From assembly GCF_018343815.1 (NCBI RefSeq), contig NZ_CP060791.1:328113-392112 (forward strand): a DNA stretch of 64,000 nucleotides. Reading direction: 5' to 3'. The notes under the pieces were generated by a model, which worked only from the letters and a program-made list of their open reading frames with translations, had not been told where the DNA came from and did no database searches. Origin of the DNA: Chlamydia crocodili (GTDB lineage: Bacteria; Chlamydiota; Chlamydiia; Chlamydiales; Chlamydiaceae). This document shows positions 22,259-31,842 of the stretch, in pieces. Each line of letters starts with the position of its first letter. Within the stretch, counting starts at the first letter, position 1. The position numbers and the translations under genes are program-made.

Positions 22259-22424
22259 AATCTTAAAGTGGAAGGATTTGTAATTATAATAGGCAAGTAT
22301 TGTATAGATTTAATTAAAAGTCAATTAACCAAACCCTCTTCCTTCTCTTAAAATTCCCCACATGCTACGCTAGGATCCTCCAGAAGATTAAAAAATAAAA
22401 AAAAGTCTATAATGAGAGTCGCTT

Positions 22425-23075
22425 ATGTCTGAGAAACAATCTTTATCAATCATGCATCCTTGGCACGGTCCTATATTAACTCAAGATAACTATGAATCTC
22501 TATGCTGTTATATAGAAATTACTCCCCAAGATTCTGTAAAGTTTGAATTAGACAAAGTTACGGGTTTATTAAAAGTAGACCGTCCTCAAAAATTTTCTAA
22601 TTTCTGCCCATGTCTATACGGATTATTGCCCAGAACATATTGTGGGGAATTATCTGGAAAGTATAGTGGGGAACAAAGCCTGAAAGAGAATATTCAAGGA
22701 GATGATGATCCATTAGATATCTGTGTGCTTACTGAAAAGAATATCACCCACGGGAATATCTTACTTCAAGCACGTCCTATCGGAGGATTACGCATCATTG
22801 ATTCTGGAGAAGCTGACGATAAGATTATCGCTGTTCTTGAAGATGATTTAGTATTTTCAGAAATTCAAGATATTTCGGATTGCCCCTGCACGGTTCTCGA
22901 TATGATCCAACACTATTTTCTAACTTATAAAGCAACTCCAGAGCATTTGATCCATGGCAAACCTGCAAAAATTGAAATCGTAGGTATCTATGGAAAGAAA
23001 GAAGCGCAAAAGGTAATCGAGTTAGCTCATCAAGATTATCTAAATAAATTTTCTAGAGAGAAAACAACGATATAA
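22425..23075 (+). CDS. ppa: Inorganic pyrophosphatase, family I
   Basis: 216 aa. Hydrolyses pyrophosphate released by biosynthetic reactions. The active-site signature D-x-D-P-x-D is at D93-D95-P-L-D98, and the FELDKVTG and [11 protein letters not shown] segments fit the family. A GAGAG stretch lies upstream of the ATG. It has a hairpin terminator at 23084-23101 shared with the convergent Nudix gene. Confidence 0.93.
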   Translation: MSEKQSLSIMHPWHGPILTQDNYESLCCYIEITPQDSVKFELDKVTGLLKVDRPQKFSNFCPCLYGLLPRTYCGELSGKYSGEQSLKENIQGDDDPLDICVLTEKNITHGNILLQARPIGGLRIIDSGEADDKIIAVLEDDLVFSEIQDISDCPCTVLDMIQHYFLTYKATPEHLIHGKPAKIEIVGIYGKKEAQKVIELAHQDYLNKFSREKTTI

Positions 23076-23083
23076 ATGTTTAA

Positions 23084-23101
23084 GGAGAGGTTCCCCTCTC
23101 C
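23084..23101. terminator. Bidirectional hairpin between ppa and Nudix genes
   Basis: A perfect 7-bp GC-rich stem, GGAGAGG (23084-23090) / CCTCTCC (23095-23101), loop TTCC, in the 40-bp gap between two convergent stop codons. U tracts are short on both sides, so efficiency is uncertain, but position and symmetry fit a shared terminator. Confidence 0.65.
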
Positions 23102-23115
23102 CTACATTTCATGAT

Positions 23116-23565
23116 TTAGAATGAGAAGAGATAACTATTAATAAATTTATCTGCTTCTCCGGCGATATCCTTAAGCTCAGGGAAACTCAATAAACGCATA
23201 CCTTCTTGAATGCTTAACCATTGAGTATCACAGATTTCATCCGGATCTGCATGTACATCCCCCTGAACCTCTGCTAAAAAGTAAGTAACTTCTTTGCGAA
23301 CAAATACCTCGTTATCATTAAAAGAGTAGTGTTCCACAAGAACTTTTGGGAAAAAATTGACTACACTTAAGCCTGTTTCTTCAACAAGCTCTCTTTCTGC
23401 AGCCTCCTGAGGGCCTTCTTTATCTTCAGAATGACCTTTAGGAAATCCCCAATGCTTGCCTTGGGTATGGCAGATAAAACAAGCCTTTAGTGTACTTCTA
23501 TCTGGAGTACCAAAAAACTTTATGGGAATAATACCAAAAGAGTATTCATACTTTGTCTTCATCAT
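23116..23565 (-). CDS. Nudix hydrolase, probable diadenosine tetraphosphatase
   Basis: 149 aa. A complete Nudix box (Gx5Ex7REUxEExGU) is in [23 protein letters not shown], with a GFPKGH lead-in typical of Ap4A hydrolases. From memory, the C. trachomatis counterpart (CT771) has been studied as an asymmetric Ap4A hydrolase, which would clear alarmone-type dinucleotides made by aminoacyl-tRNA synthetases. It lies 2 bp downstream of the fabF stop on the same strand, so they are likely cotranscribed. Confidence 0.88.
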   Translation of the reverse strand: MMKTKYEYSFGIIPIKFFGTPDRSTLKACFICHTQGKHWGFPKGHSEDKEGPQEAAERELVEETGLSVVNFFPKVLVEHYSFNDNEVFVRKEVTYFLAEVQGDVHADPDEICDTQWLSIQEGMRLLSFPELKDIAGEADKFINSYLFSF

Positions 23566-23567
23566 AA

Positions 23568-24818
23568 TTAGGGTATATACCTCGAGAATAATATCGTTGA
23601 ATTATGTCCACCAAAACCAAAAGAATTCGACATAGCAACGTCAATATCCCAATCCTGGGCCTTGTTCGCAACTACGTCAAAATCATCAATTTCTGCAATC
23701 GGGTTTTCTAAATTAATCGTAGGATGTAATTTTCCAGTTTGGATTGCTTGAATTGTTGCAACAGCTTCGACTCCTCCAGCAGCTCCCAGACAATGGCCTA
23801 TAAGGGATTTTGTAGAATTCATTCGTAAATTTTTCACATGACTACCGAAAGCTTTTTTCAATGCTAAGACTTCGGATATATCTCCTAGAGGAGTTGATGT
23901 TCCATGAGCATTAATATAATTTACACGTTCTTTAGGAATACCAGAACTTTCTAGAGCTCCAAGAACACATGATGTAATGCCCTCTCCATCATCCCTAGGA
24001 GCTGTAATATGGAAAGCGTCACAAGTAGTATACGAACCAAGTATCTCCGCATATATCGGAGCCCCTCGCTTCAAAGCGTTCTCTAAAGTTTCTAAAACTA
24101 AAACTCCAGCTCCCTCGCCTATAACGAAACCATCTCTATCTCTATCCCAAGGACGAGACGCTTCTTGAGGAGCATCATTCCTTTCCGATAAAGCTCGGTT
24201 AGCAATAAAACCGGCCAATCCAACACGGTTTACTGCAGCCTCAGTTCCACCACAAACTATCATGTCAGAACGGCCAGAAATAAGATGTTGATAAGCTGCA
24301 TCAATACAATAATTCGAAGTTGCGCATGCTGTAGATATCGAATAATTCGGACCCATAAGTCCAAAATCCATAGCAATAAGCGCGGGAGCCATATTAGTAA
24401 TAATGTAAGGTATAAAAAATGGAGAAAGCTTCTTATTGCCTACAATAAGACGCTCCATACCCTCGTCTAAAGTCTGTAATCCTCCCATACCAGAACCGAT
24501 GATAACACCGCAACGGAGGGGATCAGCAGGAAGATTGTCTTTGTCCCATCGAGACATTGCAATAGCTTTTTTAGCTGCAACTACCGCATAAGTAATAAAA
24601 GGATCAACTCTGCGTGCTTGTTTTTTATCTAAATAAGGCTCGGGATTAAATTCAGGGATCCAAGCGGCGAAACGGGTAGCATAATCTTCGCATGGAAAAG
24701 AAGTGATTGTATGAACGCCACTGATACCAGCAAGCAGATTATCATAAAAAGTGTCTATTTCATTGCCTAAACAAGAAACAACACCCAATCCCGTGACTAC
24801 TACACGTTTTTTATTCAT
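23568..24818 (-). CDS. fabF: 3-oxoacyl-ACP synthase II (FabF)
   Basis: 416 aa condensing enzyme of type II fatty-acid synthesis. Nucleophile C165 lies in [10 protein letters not shown]; the two catalytic histidines are in [11 protein letters not shown] and [12 protein letters not shown]; the FGFGGHNST motif closes the fold. Length is standard. It forms a run with rsfS upstream (17 bp) and the Nudix gene downstream (2 bp). Confidence 0.97.
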   Translation of the reverse strand: MNKKRVVVTGLGVVSCLGNEIDTFYDNLLAGISGVHTITSFPCEDYATRFAAWIPEFNPEPYLDKKQARRVDPFITYAVVAAKKAIAMSRWDKDNLPADPLRCGVIIGSGMGGLQTLDEGMERLIVGNKKLSPFFIPYIITNMAPALIAMDFGLMGPNYSISTACATSNYCIDAAYQHLISGRSDMIVCGGTEAAVNRVGLAGFIANRALSERNDAPQEASRPWDRDRDGFVIGEGAGVLVLETLENALKRGAPIYAEILGSYTTCDAFHITAPRDDGEGITSCVLGALESSGIPKERVNYINAHGTSTPLGDISEVLALKKAFGSHVKNLRMNSTKSLIGHCLGAAGGVEAVATIQAIQTGKLHPTINLENPIAEIDDFDVVANKAQDWDIDVAMSNSFGFGGHNSTILFSRYIP

Positions 24819-24835
24819 AAAGTTATTCTACCCCG

Positions 24836-25207
24836 TTAAGAAGCTAGAAGCTTGGATGTAATAATGGAACCGTCTTTCCATAGCTCTTCCAATCGATACT
24901 GTTCTCTGATGGATGAGACAAATAGATGAATGACGATAAATCCGTAATCTATAACTACCCAGTCACCATGGCTTAATCCCTCTACATGCAAAGGAGTGAG
25001 ATTATATTCTTTTAATTCCTGTACGATAGTCTCCGCCAAAGCTTTTACATGTACACCGACATTCCCTTCAGCAAAAATAAAATAATCTGTGAGCTGAGAA
25101 ATGGCACGAACATCTAAGACAACAGGGTTATTGCCCTTTTTGTTATCAATAACTTTGGCAATTACTTTTAATAAATTAAAGCAAAATAATTCCATAGAAA
25201 CTGGCAT
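24836..25207 (-). CDS. rsfS: Ribosome silencing factor RsfS (YbeB/Iojap family)
   Basis: 123 aa. The Iojap-family pattern is clear: VLDVRAISQLTDYFIFAEG, then HVEGLSHGDWVVIDYGFIVIHLF, then YRLEELW. RsfS binds uL14 on the 50S subunit and blocks subunit joining under starvation, which may matter at the replicative-to-infectious transition (inference). It is encoded just upstream of fabF on the same strand. Confidence 0.93.
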   Translation of the reverse strand: MPVSMELFCFNLLKVIAKVIDNKKGNNPVVLDVRAISQLTDYFIFAEGNVGVHVKALAETIVQELKEYNLTPLHVEGLSHGDWVVIDYGFIVIHLFVSSIREQYRLEELWKDGSIITSKLLAS

Positions 25208-25253
25208 GAGAATACTCGATTATCTAGGATAAGGTCGAGCTTTTTTTCTTAGG

Positions 25254-25895
25254 TTAAATAATATTCCAATAATACTTTCTGGCCATTTTTCTCAGTCTTC
25301 CCTTAGGCCGCACTACTGTTTTCTCCTCACCTAGAAGAAGAAAAGGCAAGTCGAAGATGTGGTCTGAGAAAGTATGACTTCTTGCCCGCCCTATTTTTTT
25401 AAGGTGGCTAAGTATTTTCGCCTTATTATCCCCAGTCAGACATTGATTTGCAAGCATTTGCCCTCTAGAAAACTCTTGAAATCCTGAGGCATAACACATA
25501 TTTGCCCCAAGTATCTCGGCTATGGGCCGAACAATAAAATCTGGAGATGAAGAAAAGATCATGACTTCTCCTGAGGAATCCTCCAAAGCTTCATGAAATT
25601 TTTCTAAAGCGGGATAATAAAAATCTTTTTCATTTAGCGTATGCGCAAACTCCACCGCTATAGAAGAAAGCTCTTCGAAAGAAACCGTTGTGAGTAAAGA
25701 CGAGACGATTCGAGAATAAAATGAAGGCAAATCTAAAAAAAAAAATCGAAAACGCAGAAAAAACAAACAGCAAGAGGGAAGGGTTTTATAAGAGAATAAG
25801 CGACGCCCTAAGGCGTATTTATAAAACCCTATACTGCTATTACCTCGTAGCAATGTACCATCTAAATCAAAAGCATATATACAAGAGCGTCTCAT
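25254..25895 (-). CDS. HAD-superfamily phosphatase (SerB/IB-like)
   Basis: 213 aa. HAD motif I is FDLDGTLLRGNSSIGFYKY at the N terminus; motif II is IFSSSPDFIVRPIAE near residue 118; the late acidic motif is SDHIFDLPFLLLGE. Subfamily IB (SerB, CicA-like) by the helical cap and the FYKYALGRR signature. The substrate cannot be read from sequence; lipid phosphate or phosphoserine are options. The ATG overlaps the stop of the upstream coiled-coil gene (ATGA), so the two are coupled. Confidence 0.85.
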   Translation of the reverse strand: MRRSCIYAFDLDGTLLRGNSSIGFYKYALGRRLFSYKTLPSCCLFFLRFRFFFLDLPSFYSRIVSSLLTTVSFEELSSIAVEFAHTLNEKDFYYPALEKFHEALEDSSGEVMIFSSSPDFIVRPIAEILGANMCYASGFQEFSRGQMLANQCLTGDNKAKILSHLKKIGRARSHTFSDHIFDLPFLLLGEEKTVVRPKGRLRKMARKYYWNII

Positions 25896-27556
25896 GTTAA
25901 CTGCTGAATTTGTCGCTTTAGATCAAGAATCCCTTGATCCAATTCCTCTAAAGCGCGTTTGTCTTCCTCAACTAGAGCACTATATTGCATAGCGCGATCA
26001 AAATCCAGACCCGAAGATCCAAGAAGTTTTTTATCTTGCTCTAATTTATCTTTCAATTCTTTGCGACGCTCTTGTCTCTGAAACAAAACCTGTCGCATAT
26101 TTGTGAGCTTTTCACGAGAATCAGGGGAAGACAGCAATTGTTCTTCAAAAAATGCTGCTATATGCTGTAAAGTTAGATTTAATCGATTATCTAAAGCTAT
26201 TCTTTCCGAAGCAGATAGGAAAACTGCTTTGGTTAAAGATTCTTTTAGTTCTTGCCACTCTGAACGCGCCTCTGAATGAATATCTCCAGAAATACACTTT
26301 TCAGAAAACATATGGATTTTATCAGTTAATTCTTTAATAGCTTCTTGTCTGACCTGTTTGTCTCGAGCTAATTGCTCCTGATAAACTTGTTCTGCAGCAT
26401 CCTGTTTTTCTCGAAGCTTTTCAAAAAGAATTTGTAATTCTGCTTTTAAGGCAACAACATCATCATGAACCAAATCTAGAGCACGTATACGTTTTGCAGT
26501 GGCGTCTAAATCCTTGCGGATCTTGAAAAGATCACCACCCTCTTCCAACATCTGAGCTGTACTTGTTAATTGCTCACGAACATCTTTAGAGTTTTCTGCC
26601 GATGTGACTCTTAACCGACTTTGTTCCTGACGAATTTCTTTTTCTAGACCTTTAAGCTGATCCCAACATTTGCTTAGTTTCAAACGGGTATCAGAAAATA
26701 CGGCAGAGGAAACAGCTAAGCATTTAGCAGCTTGCTGTAGATTTTTAATTTCTTTCCGTAAAAAAAAAACGGAACGTTTTAATGTATCCTTATCTGCACG
26801 AGAAAAAAACTTGGAAACAAAAGATTCTACGTCTTCTGAAAAAGCTTCACTAACCTTCTCAATAAGTTCTTTTCTTTTTGGAAATACTTGATTCCCTAAA
26901 GAGGATAAACGTTGAAAAAACTTACTTTTCAGCCGCATGCGCATGCCAACATTCATCAATTCTTTTCGTAAATCAATGATTCTTGCGGAAAAACTACTTA
27001 ACCAAACTAGTGAGGCGTGCAAATCCTTATAAAAAGTCTTGCGTTTTTCCAAAGTCTGAGTCTCTAAAAATACAGACTGTTCTTCTTGTACTGTCAGAGG
27101 ATTGGTTCCGTCTAAGAAACTAGTTACATCTTGCTCAAGGCAAGATATGGCTAACTCAATCTGTCCAACAACAAAAGTCCCTTCTTCATCTTGTAAGGAT
27201 TTAATATGCCGTCCTTCCTTCGTTAAATCAATGTAGCGACGCCAAAATTCAGCACGCTTACCAACGTTTTCTACTTGATGGAATAATGGAAGACAGTGCT
27301 TTCGTATCGCCCAAAATAGCTTTAAATTTGCTCCTTGGTTGTTTCTTAAGGCTTGCTCCATTTTCTCTAAACTAAAAGCCACCTGTTCTTCTATCAATGA
27401 AAATCCAGATAACTCTTGAGTAAATATGGTAAAGGATTCATTAGTCATTGCGGCGTCAGAAATATCATCACGTTTGGATTTCGATTCCTCACTAGAAACC
27501 ACTATAGAACCTTGTTTTGCTTCTAAAGAATGAAAGCTGTTGTCTGAAGTATCCAT
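25892..27556 (-). CDS. Large coiled-coil protein of unknown function
   Basis: 554 aa, highly charged and almost entirely helical: long heptad-like runs rich in Glu, Lys, Gln and Leu from about residue 90 to the end (e.g. LKAELQILFEKLREKQDAAEQ and LDQGILDLKRQIQQLT). No signal peptide, no transmembrane segment. The N-terminal 50 residues are Ser-rich and probably disordered. It corresponds by position to the CT768-type protein. It is the first gene of an operon with the HAD phosphatase. I do not recognise a function. Confidence 0.8.
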   Translation of the reverse strand: MDTSDNSFHSLEAKQGSIVVSSEESKSKRDDISDAAMTNESFTIFTQELSGFSLIEEQVAFSLEKMEQALRNNQGANLKLFWAIRKHCLPLFHQVENVGKRAEFWRRYIDLTKEGRHIKSLQDEEGTFVVGQIELAISCLEQDVTSFLDGTNPLTVQEEQSVFLETQTLEKRKTFYKDLHASLVWLSSFSARIIDLRKELMNVGMRMRLKSKFFQRLSSLGNQVFPKRKELIEKVSEAFSEDVESFVSKFFSRADKDTLKRSVFFLRKEIKNLQQAAKCLAVSSAVFSDTRLKLSKCWDQLKGLEKEIRQEQSRLRVTSAENSKDVREQLTSTAQMLEEGGDLFKIRKDLDATAKRIRALDLVHDDVVALKAELQILFEKLREKQDAAEQVYQEQLARDKQVRQEAIKELTDKIHMFSEKCISGDIHSEARSEWQELKESLTKAVFLSASERIALDNRLNLTLQHIAAFFEEQLLSSPDSREKLTNMRQVLFQRQERRKELKDKLEQDKKLLGSSGLDFDRAMQYSALVEEDKRALEELDQGILDLKRQIQQLT

Positions 27557-27645
27557 AATAACAACTTAGGGTGTAGGGCTTGACAAAGAAATAATGAATA
27601 GAAGATAAAGTTTGCCCCCGTACTACATTATCGTCAATCGTTTTT

Positions 27646-28707
27646 ATGAACTTATCTACTAGAATTTCCTTTGACGAAGGATTGGAGTTATTCAGAGCAA
27701 GTCCTTTAGAGAAACTACAGGAAGTTGCGAATATTTTGCGCGAGCAACGTTATCCTGATAATAAAGTCACTTATGTCCTAGACGCCAATCCTAACTACAC
27801 CAATATTTGTAAAATTGATTGTACCTTTTGTGCCTTTTATAGAAAGCCTCATTCCTCTGAGGCATTCCTTCTTTCTTTTGACGAATTTCGTTCTTTAATG
27901 CAACGATATATATCTATGGGGGTTAAAACTGTTCTTCTTCAAGGAGGCGTTCACCCAAGATTAGGCGTAGACTATCTCGAAGAATTAGTACATATCACTG
28001 TTAAAGAATTCCCCTCCCTACATCCTCATTTCTTTTCTGCTGTCGAAATTTCACATGCAGCTATAGTTTCAGGGATTAGCACAGAAGAAGCTTTAAGAAA
28101 ACTTTGGGAAGCGGGACAGAGAACTATTCCGGGAGGTGGAGCAGAGATTCTCTCTGAGCGGGTACGTAAAATCTTATCACCAAAAAAAATGAGTCCCAAT
28201 GGATGGATTGACTTCCATAAGCTCGCCCATCGTTTAGGTTTTAAGACAACAGCTACTATGATGTTTGGGCATATAGAAACCGCTCATGACATTCTTTTAC
28301 ATTTGGAAGCTCTAAGGAATGCCCAGGATGAAATTCCGGGATTCTACAGCTTTATTCCTTGGAGTTATAAGTCTGGAAATACAGCTCTAGGGCGTAAAGT
28401 CCCTAATCAAGCACCCCCTGAAATGTATTATCGTATTTTAGCTCTCTCTCGAATCTTCTTAGATAACTTTGAACATATAGCAGCTTCTTGGTTTGGTGAA
28501 GGGAAAGAACAAGGAGCTCGCGGGCTACACTATGGAGCAGATGACTTCGGGGGGACAATCATTGATGAAAGCGTTCATAAATGTACGGGATGGACTTTAA
28601 AAAGTTCAGAAGAGGAAACCCGCGCAATGATTACTTCTGAAGGTTTCATTCCTGTAGAAAGAAATACGTTCTATGAACATATAGAGATACCTGCACATCA
28701 ACCATGA
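27646..28707 (+). CDS. mqnC: Cyclic dehypoxanthinyl futalosine synthase (MqnC), radical SAM
   Basis: 353 aa; menaquinone synthesis by the futalosine route. The radical-SAM cluster is C55-x3-C59-x2-C62 (CKIDCTFCAF) after the NPNYTNI lead-in. MqnC-specific features are YTNxCxxxCxFCAFYR, IPGGGAEILSERVR and ADDFGGTIIDESVH; the paralogue MqnE would differ in this last motif. It feeds the quinone pool used by Na+-NQR, whose F subunit begins at 63021. It is divergent from the coiled-coil gene; the 3' end overlaps miaA by 10 bp. Confidence 0.88.
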   Translation: MNLSTRISFDEGLELFRASPLEKLQEVANILREQRYPDNKVTYVLDANPNYTNICKIDCTFCAFYRKPHSSEAFLLSFDEFRSLMQRYISMGVKTVLLQGGVHPRLGVDYLEELVHITVKEFPSLHPHFFSAVEISHAAIVSGISTEEALRKLWEAGQRTIPGGGAEILSERVRKILSPKKMSPNGWIDFHKLAHRLGFKTTATMMFGHIETAHDILLHLEALRNAQDEIPGFYSFIPWSYKSGNTALGRKVPNQAPPEMYYRILALSRIFLDNFEHIAASWFGEGKEQGARGLHYGADDFGGTIIDESVHKCTGWTLKSSEEETRAMITSEGFIPVERNTFYEHIEIPAHQP

Positions 28708-29726
28708 AGGAAATAATCTTCTGCAATTTTTTCTGCTATAGCTTCTGCTGTCAATCCTAGAGTAGAAAGCTCTCGAAACATAGGATAACGTTTAAACCAA
28801 GTTCTTTGTTTTTTGGTATATTGCCAAGTATTTGCAATAAATTTTTGTTTCACATCCTCATAGGATTCTTCCGGAGATCCTTGATCAATAAATTCTATCC
28901 ATTCTCTATAACCTATAGCTTTCGATGCTGAAGAGTTCTCTCTTATTCCCTGCTCAAGCAACCTATGCACTTCATCAATTAAATTATCTTCTAGCATCTT
29001 CTGACAACGTAATTGAATATTATCCCGCAAAAGCTCTTTTGGGGACGATAAAAACCAACCTCGGCAATTATATTCCCTAGATTCTTGAACCTCCATGCTC
29101 CAGTTATGCTCCGAAACCTTCTTGCCTGTGAAATGGATAATTTCTAAAGCACGAATGATTTTATTCTTATCATTCTTTGTAATGCTCTGCGCATATTCAG
29201 GATCTTTCTGACAAAGATTTTCATATAAAAATGACAAACCATGTTCACGAATATAAAAAGCAAGCTGATCTCGAAATTCACGATCTGCGGGAGGTCCTTC
29301 GGGAGGCCCCGAAAGAAAAGTATGAAAATAAAATCCAGATCCCCCAACAAGGATAGGGACTTTATTCCTAGAAAGAATATTTTGACATGCCTGCATAGCC
29401 TGATAATAAAAATCTACAGCATTAAAAGGTTCTTGGACATGACAGATATCTATTAAATAATGAGGAATTCGTTGTCTAGCTTCTATAGACACTTTTGCTG
29501 TACCAATATCCATGCCACGATAAACTTGCATGGAATCTACGGAGATAATTTCACCATCAACCATAGGCGCTAGCCATAAAGAAACATCCGTTTTACCCGA
29601 TCCTGTGGGTCCTGAAAGTAAAATCACAGTACGTTTAAACAGTTTTGCAAATGACTTTTGTAAATCTAAGCAGACATCATATCCTGTAGATGTTACAGCA
29701 CTAGATTGAAATTCAGGAGCACGCAT
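28698..29726 (-). CDS. miaA: tRNA dimethylallyltransferase MiaA
   Basis: 342 aa from the ATG at 29726 (a TTG at 29732 would add two residues). Adds the isopentenyl group to A37 of UNN-reading tRNAs. The P-loop GPTGSGKT is at 39-46, followed by DSMQVYRGMDIGTAKV and the GGSGFY loop. It carries about 30 residues before the P-loop domain, more than most MiaA, so a downstream start is possible. It follows rsbV-type gene by 5-11 bp; likely cotranscribed. The 3' end overlaps mqnC. Confidence 0.93.
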   Translation of the reverse strand: MRAPEFQSSAVTSTGYDVCLDLQKSFAKLFKRTVILLSGPTGSGKTDVSLWLAPMVDGEIISVDSMQVYRGMDIGTAKVSIEARQRIPHYLIDICHVQEPFNAVDFYYQAMQACQNILSRNKVPILVGGSGFYFHTFLSGPPEGPPADREFRDQLAFYIREHGLSFLYENLCQKDPEYAQSITKNDKNKIIRALEIIHFTGKKVSEHNWSMEVQESREYNCRGWFLSSPKELLRDNIQLRCQKMLEDNLIDEVHRLLEQGIRENSSASKAIGYREWIEFIDQGSPEESYEDVKQKFIANTWQYTKKQRTWFKRYPMFRELSTLGLTAEAIAEKIAEDYFLHG

Positions 29727-29737
29727 ATGCAATAGGA

Positions 29738-30070
29738 TTAGAATTTAGTAAAACATTCTTGTTCTGATTGACAAACAGGCAACAATTGGTCAACACCTGC
29801 TATGCGAATAACATCCGCAACTACATCTTGAACACAACAAATACAAAGAAGACCTTGGCGAGACTGTAATAATCTAGACAGTGAAAATAAAAGACGGATA
29901 CCTGCACTACTCATATAAGTAACTTGTTGAAAATTCAGCACCATTTTATGCTTGCCTTCCTGCACTTTCTTATCCAGAAATGCTTCCGCCTTTGGCACAG
30001 AAACAGCATCTAAAGCTCCCTCCAAAGAAACAACAAGAATATCACCATACTGTTTAGTTAACCAATCCAT
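29738..30070 (-). CDS. rsbV: STAS-domain anti-sigma-factor antagonist (RsbV-like)
   Basis: About 110 aa from the ATG at 30070, chosen because GGAG lies eight bases upstream and it gives a normal STAS length; the longer frame to 30136 adds a hydrophobic stretch without family similarity. The conserved core has VSLEGALDAVS and the phosphorylation-site segment TYMSSAGIRLLF (S54/S55). It would act in a partner-switching circuit with an RsbW-type kinase encoded elsewhere. It precedes miaA. Confidence 0.9.
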   Translation of the reverse strand: MDWLTKQYGDILVVSLEGALDAVSVPKAEAFLDKKVQEGKHKMVLNFQQVTYMSSAGIRLLFSLSRLLQSRQGLLCICCVQDVVADVIRIAGVDQLLPVCQSEQECFTKF

Positions 30071-30145
30071 AAAAGAAACTCCAAATAGTATCTCGCAAAT
30101 ATTAGCGATATTATTTACGATAAAAATAAAAAACAATGCACACCC

Positions 30146-30934
30146 ATGGTAAGAAGCTTTATAAAAATGCTTTTTTCTCCTGGACCGAGATACTCTATCT
30201 CTTATGCATTACTGTGCATTTTCCTTAGCACACTGATTTTTATCCCTATCATTCATTGGCTTTTGTTTCCCGAGACTTTTTCATTTCCAACAACAAAAGC
30301 TCTCCCGATTAAAAATATTTTCCTAGTTTCATCATCTCCTTCTAGAATTCCTGAAGTCATTTTTTCAGAAACACTACAACTCTCAGCAGATCATCCAACG
30401 TTTCTGCATCAATTTATAACTAAGAAAGCAGAGGCTACTTTAAAAGATCTAGGTATATTTTCTTCTATAGCTGTAGAAAAGATTCCAGATAATAAAGGAA
30501 TTATCATCTTTTATTCTCTGCATTCTCCAATTGGCTATCTAGGAAATCAAACCAATACTTTAATTAATCATTCAGGAGAACAATTCCCCTGCCAGCCTTT
30601 CTTCAAATCTCAGAAACTTCCCGAAATCTTTTTTTCTAAAAAAGATTTAAATCTTACTATTTTACCTTCATGGAAATTAGACATCGCGACTCTTCTCATT
30701 GAAGACCTCAAAGAAGACCCTCCTGTAGTTATCGATTTGTCCCTTACCGAAATGTATCCTATGGAGATAACAGTCTCTCTATCTTCAGGGAATCTTTTAA
30801 GATTCCAATACCATACACTACGTGAGGGATTGAAAAATTATCATCTCACTCAAAATAGTGCTGTGATTGACTCTCAACAACCCTATATTTATGATTTAAG
30901 ATTTCACAATCATTTATTACTAAGTAAGATATGA
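30146..30934 (+). CDS. ftsQ: FtsQ-like divisome membrane protein
   Basis: 262 aa bitopic membrane protein. A short basic cytoplasmic tail, then one transmembrane helix at about residues 18-40 (YALLCIFLSTLIFIPIIHWLLF), then an extracytoplasmic domain. Residues about 95-140 show a POTRA/FtsQ-like arrangement: LKDLGIFSSIAVEKIPDNKGIIIF, then GEQFP. The C. trachomatis counterpart (Ct764) has been proposed as FtsQ. The gene lies beside, but opposite in strand to, the reduced dcw cluster. Its stop overlaps the cutA start (ATGA). Confidence 0.75.
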   Translation: MVRSFIKMLFSPGPRYSISYALLCIFLSTLIFIPIIHWLLFPETFSFPTTKALPIKNIFLVSSSPSRIPEVIFSETLQLSADHPTFLHQFITKKAEATLKDLGIFSSIAVEKIPDNKGIIIFYSLHSPIGYLGNQTNTLINHSGEQFPCQPFFKSQKLPEIFFSKKDLNLTILPSWKLDIATLLIEDLKEDPPVVIDLSLTEMYPMEITVSLSSGNLLRFQYHTLREGLKNYHLTQNSAVIDSQQPYIYDLRFHNHLLLSKI

Positions 30935-31263
30935 CCCCCATAATCATTTTTACCCAGTTATCTTCTCAAGAAGAAGCCGAGAATATTTCTAATGCTTTAG
31001 TGATTCAGAAGCTTGCTGCCTGTGTTCATATTTTCCAAAAAGGAAAATCTACTTATATGTGGAAAGGTAAACTCTGTGTTTCCGAAGAATATCAAATACA
31101 AATCAAAACAACATCTGCTCGATTTTCAGAAATTTCTACAATCATTCAATCCCTATGTTCTTATGATGTTCCTGAAATCATTTTTGTTAAAATTGATAAT
31201 GGAAATGAGCAATATTTAGAATGGCTATCTCTAGAAACTGCCCCACAAATGCCTCAGGAATGA
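30931..31263 (+). CDS. cutA: CutA1 family divalent-cation tolerance protein
   Basis: 110 aa small trimeric-type protein. Family pattern: N-terminal IIIFTQLSSQEEAENIS, then LAACVHIFQKGKSTYMWKGKL, then EIIFVKIDNGNEQYLEWL. CutA is linked to copper tolerance in some bacteria, but its real function is not settled. It is translationally coupled to the FtsQ-like gene by ATGA. The next gene encodes a KH protein with a metal-ligand-rich tail. Confidence 0.9.
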   Translation: MTPIIIFTQLSSQEEAENISNALVIQKLAACVHIFQKGKSTYMWKGKLCVSEEYQIQIKTTSARFSEISTIIQSLCSYDVPEIIFVKIDNGNEQYLEWLSLETAPQMPQE

Positions 31264-31270
31264 ATAAATC

Positions 31271-31298
31271 TTGACGTTTTTTCTAAAATAGATATAAT
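31271..31298 (+). promoter_or_regulatory. Sigma-70-type promoter before KH-domain gene
   Basis: TTGACG (31271-31276), 16-base spacer, perfect TATAAT (31293-31298). The expected start site near 31305 leaves a leader of about 22 bases with AAGGA before the GTG at 31327. It lies just after the cutA stop, so the KH gene has its own promoter. Confidence 0.6.
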
Positions 31299-31326
31299 CT
31301 TTTCCGGAACTTTGAAGGATACGTAA

Positions 31327-31800
31327 GTGTCTTACTTCTTTTTTTCCACATCTCAATTTAATTTGGATTTTATGGAAGAGTTTGTAGCATATATCGTAAA
31401 GAATTTAGTTGCTGATCCTGAAGCTGTGGAAATTCGTTCTATTCAGGATGAGTCAGGTGAATCTATAAAGCTAGAGATACGTGTGGCTCCCGATGATATA
31501 GGGAAGATCATAGGTAGACGAGGAAATACCATACACGCACTAAGAACTATTCTTAGACGTGTGTGCGCGAGATTAAAAAAGAAGATACAAATCGACTTGA
31601 TTCAGCCCGAAGGCAGCAGGGAATCTGTTGACGAAGACGAGGATGCTTCTAGTAATTTTTGTCTTGATTCAAACAACTCTAACAACTTAGGAATGGCCCA
31701 TCAATGTTGTGGCCGAGGCAACTGCTATTCAGCTGATGAGGAAGGTACGGAAGGATCTTCAACTCATCACAAATGCAGCCATAATCACCATTCTGAATAA
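31327..31800 (+). CDS. KH-domain RNA-binding protein (KhpA-like) with Cys/His-rich tail
   Basis: 157 aa from the GTG at 31327, which has AAGGA seven bases upstream; an ATG at 31372 (MEEFVAYI) matches the usual KhpA start and would give 142 aa. The KH domain is EIRVAPDDIGKIIGRRGNTIHALRTIL with the GRRG loop. The family is small (about 75-80 aa); here about 65 residues follow, acidic first, then rich in Cys and His (HQCCGRGNC, HHKCSHNHH), suggesting metal binding. KhpA is an RNA chaperone linked to cell elongation and division in Firmicutes. It has its own promoter. Confidence 0.82.
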   Translation: MSYFFFSTSQFNLDFMEEFVAYIVKNLVADPEAVEIRSIQDESGESIKLEIRVAPDDIGKIIGRRGNTIHALRTILRRVCARLKKKIQIDLIQPEGSRESVDEDEDASSNFCLDSNNSNNLGMAHQCCGRGNCYSADEEGTEGSSTHHKCSHNHHSE

Positions 31801-31842
31801 TATTCACTACTTTTCTACATTTCATAAATAGAGTTTGGCAAT

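Noticed and set aside
27646..28707. MqnE (aminofutalosine synthase) instead of MqnC
   Set aside because: The DDFGGTIIDE and IPGGGAEILSERVR motifs fit MqnC better; the radical-SAM motif alone would not separate them.
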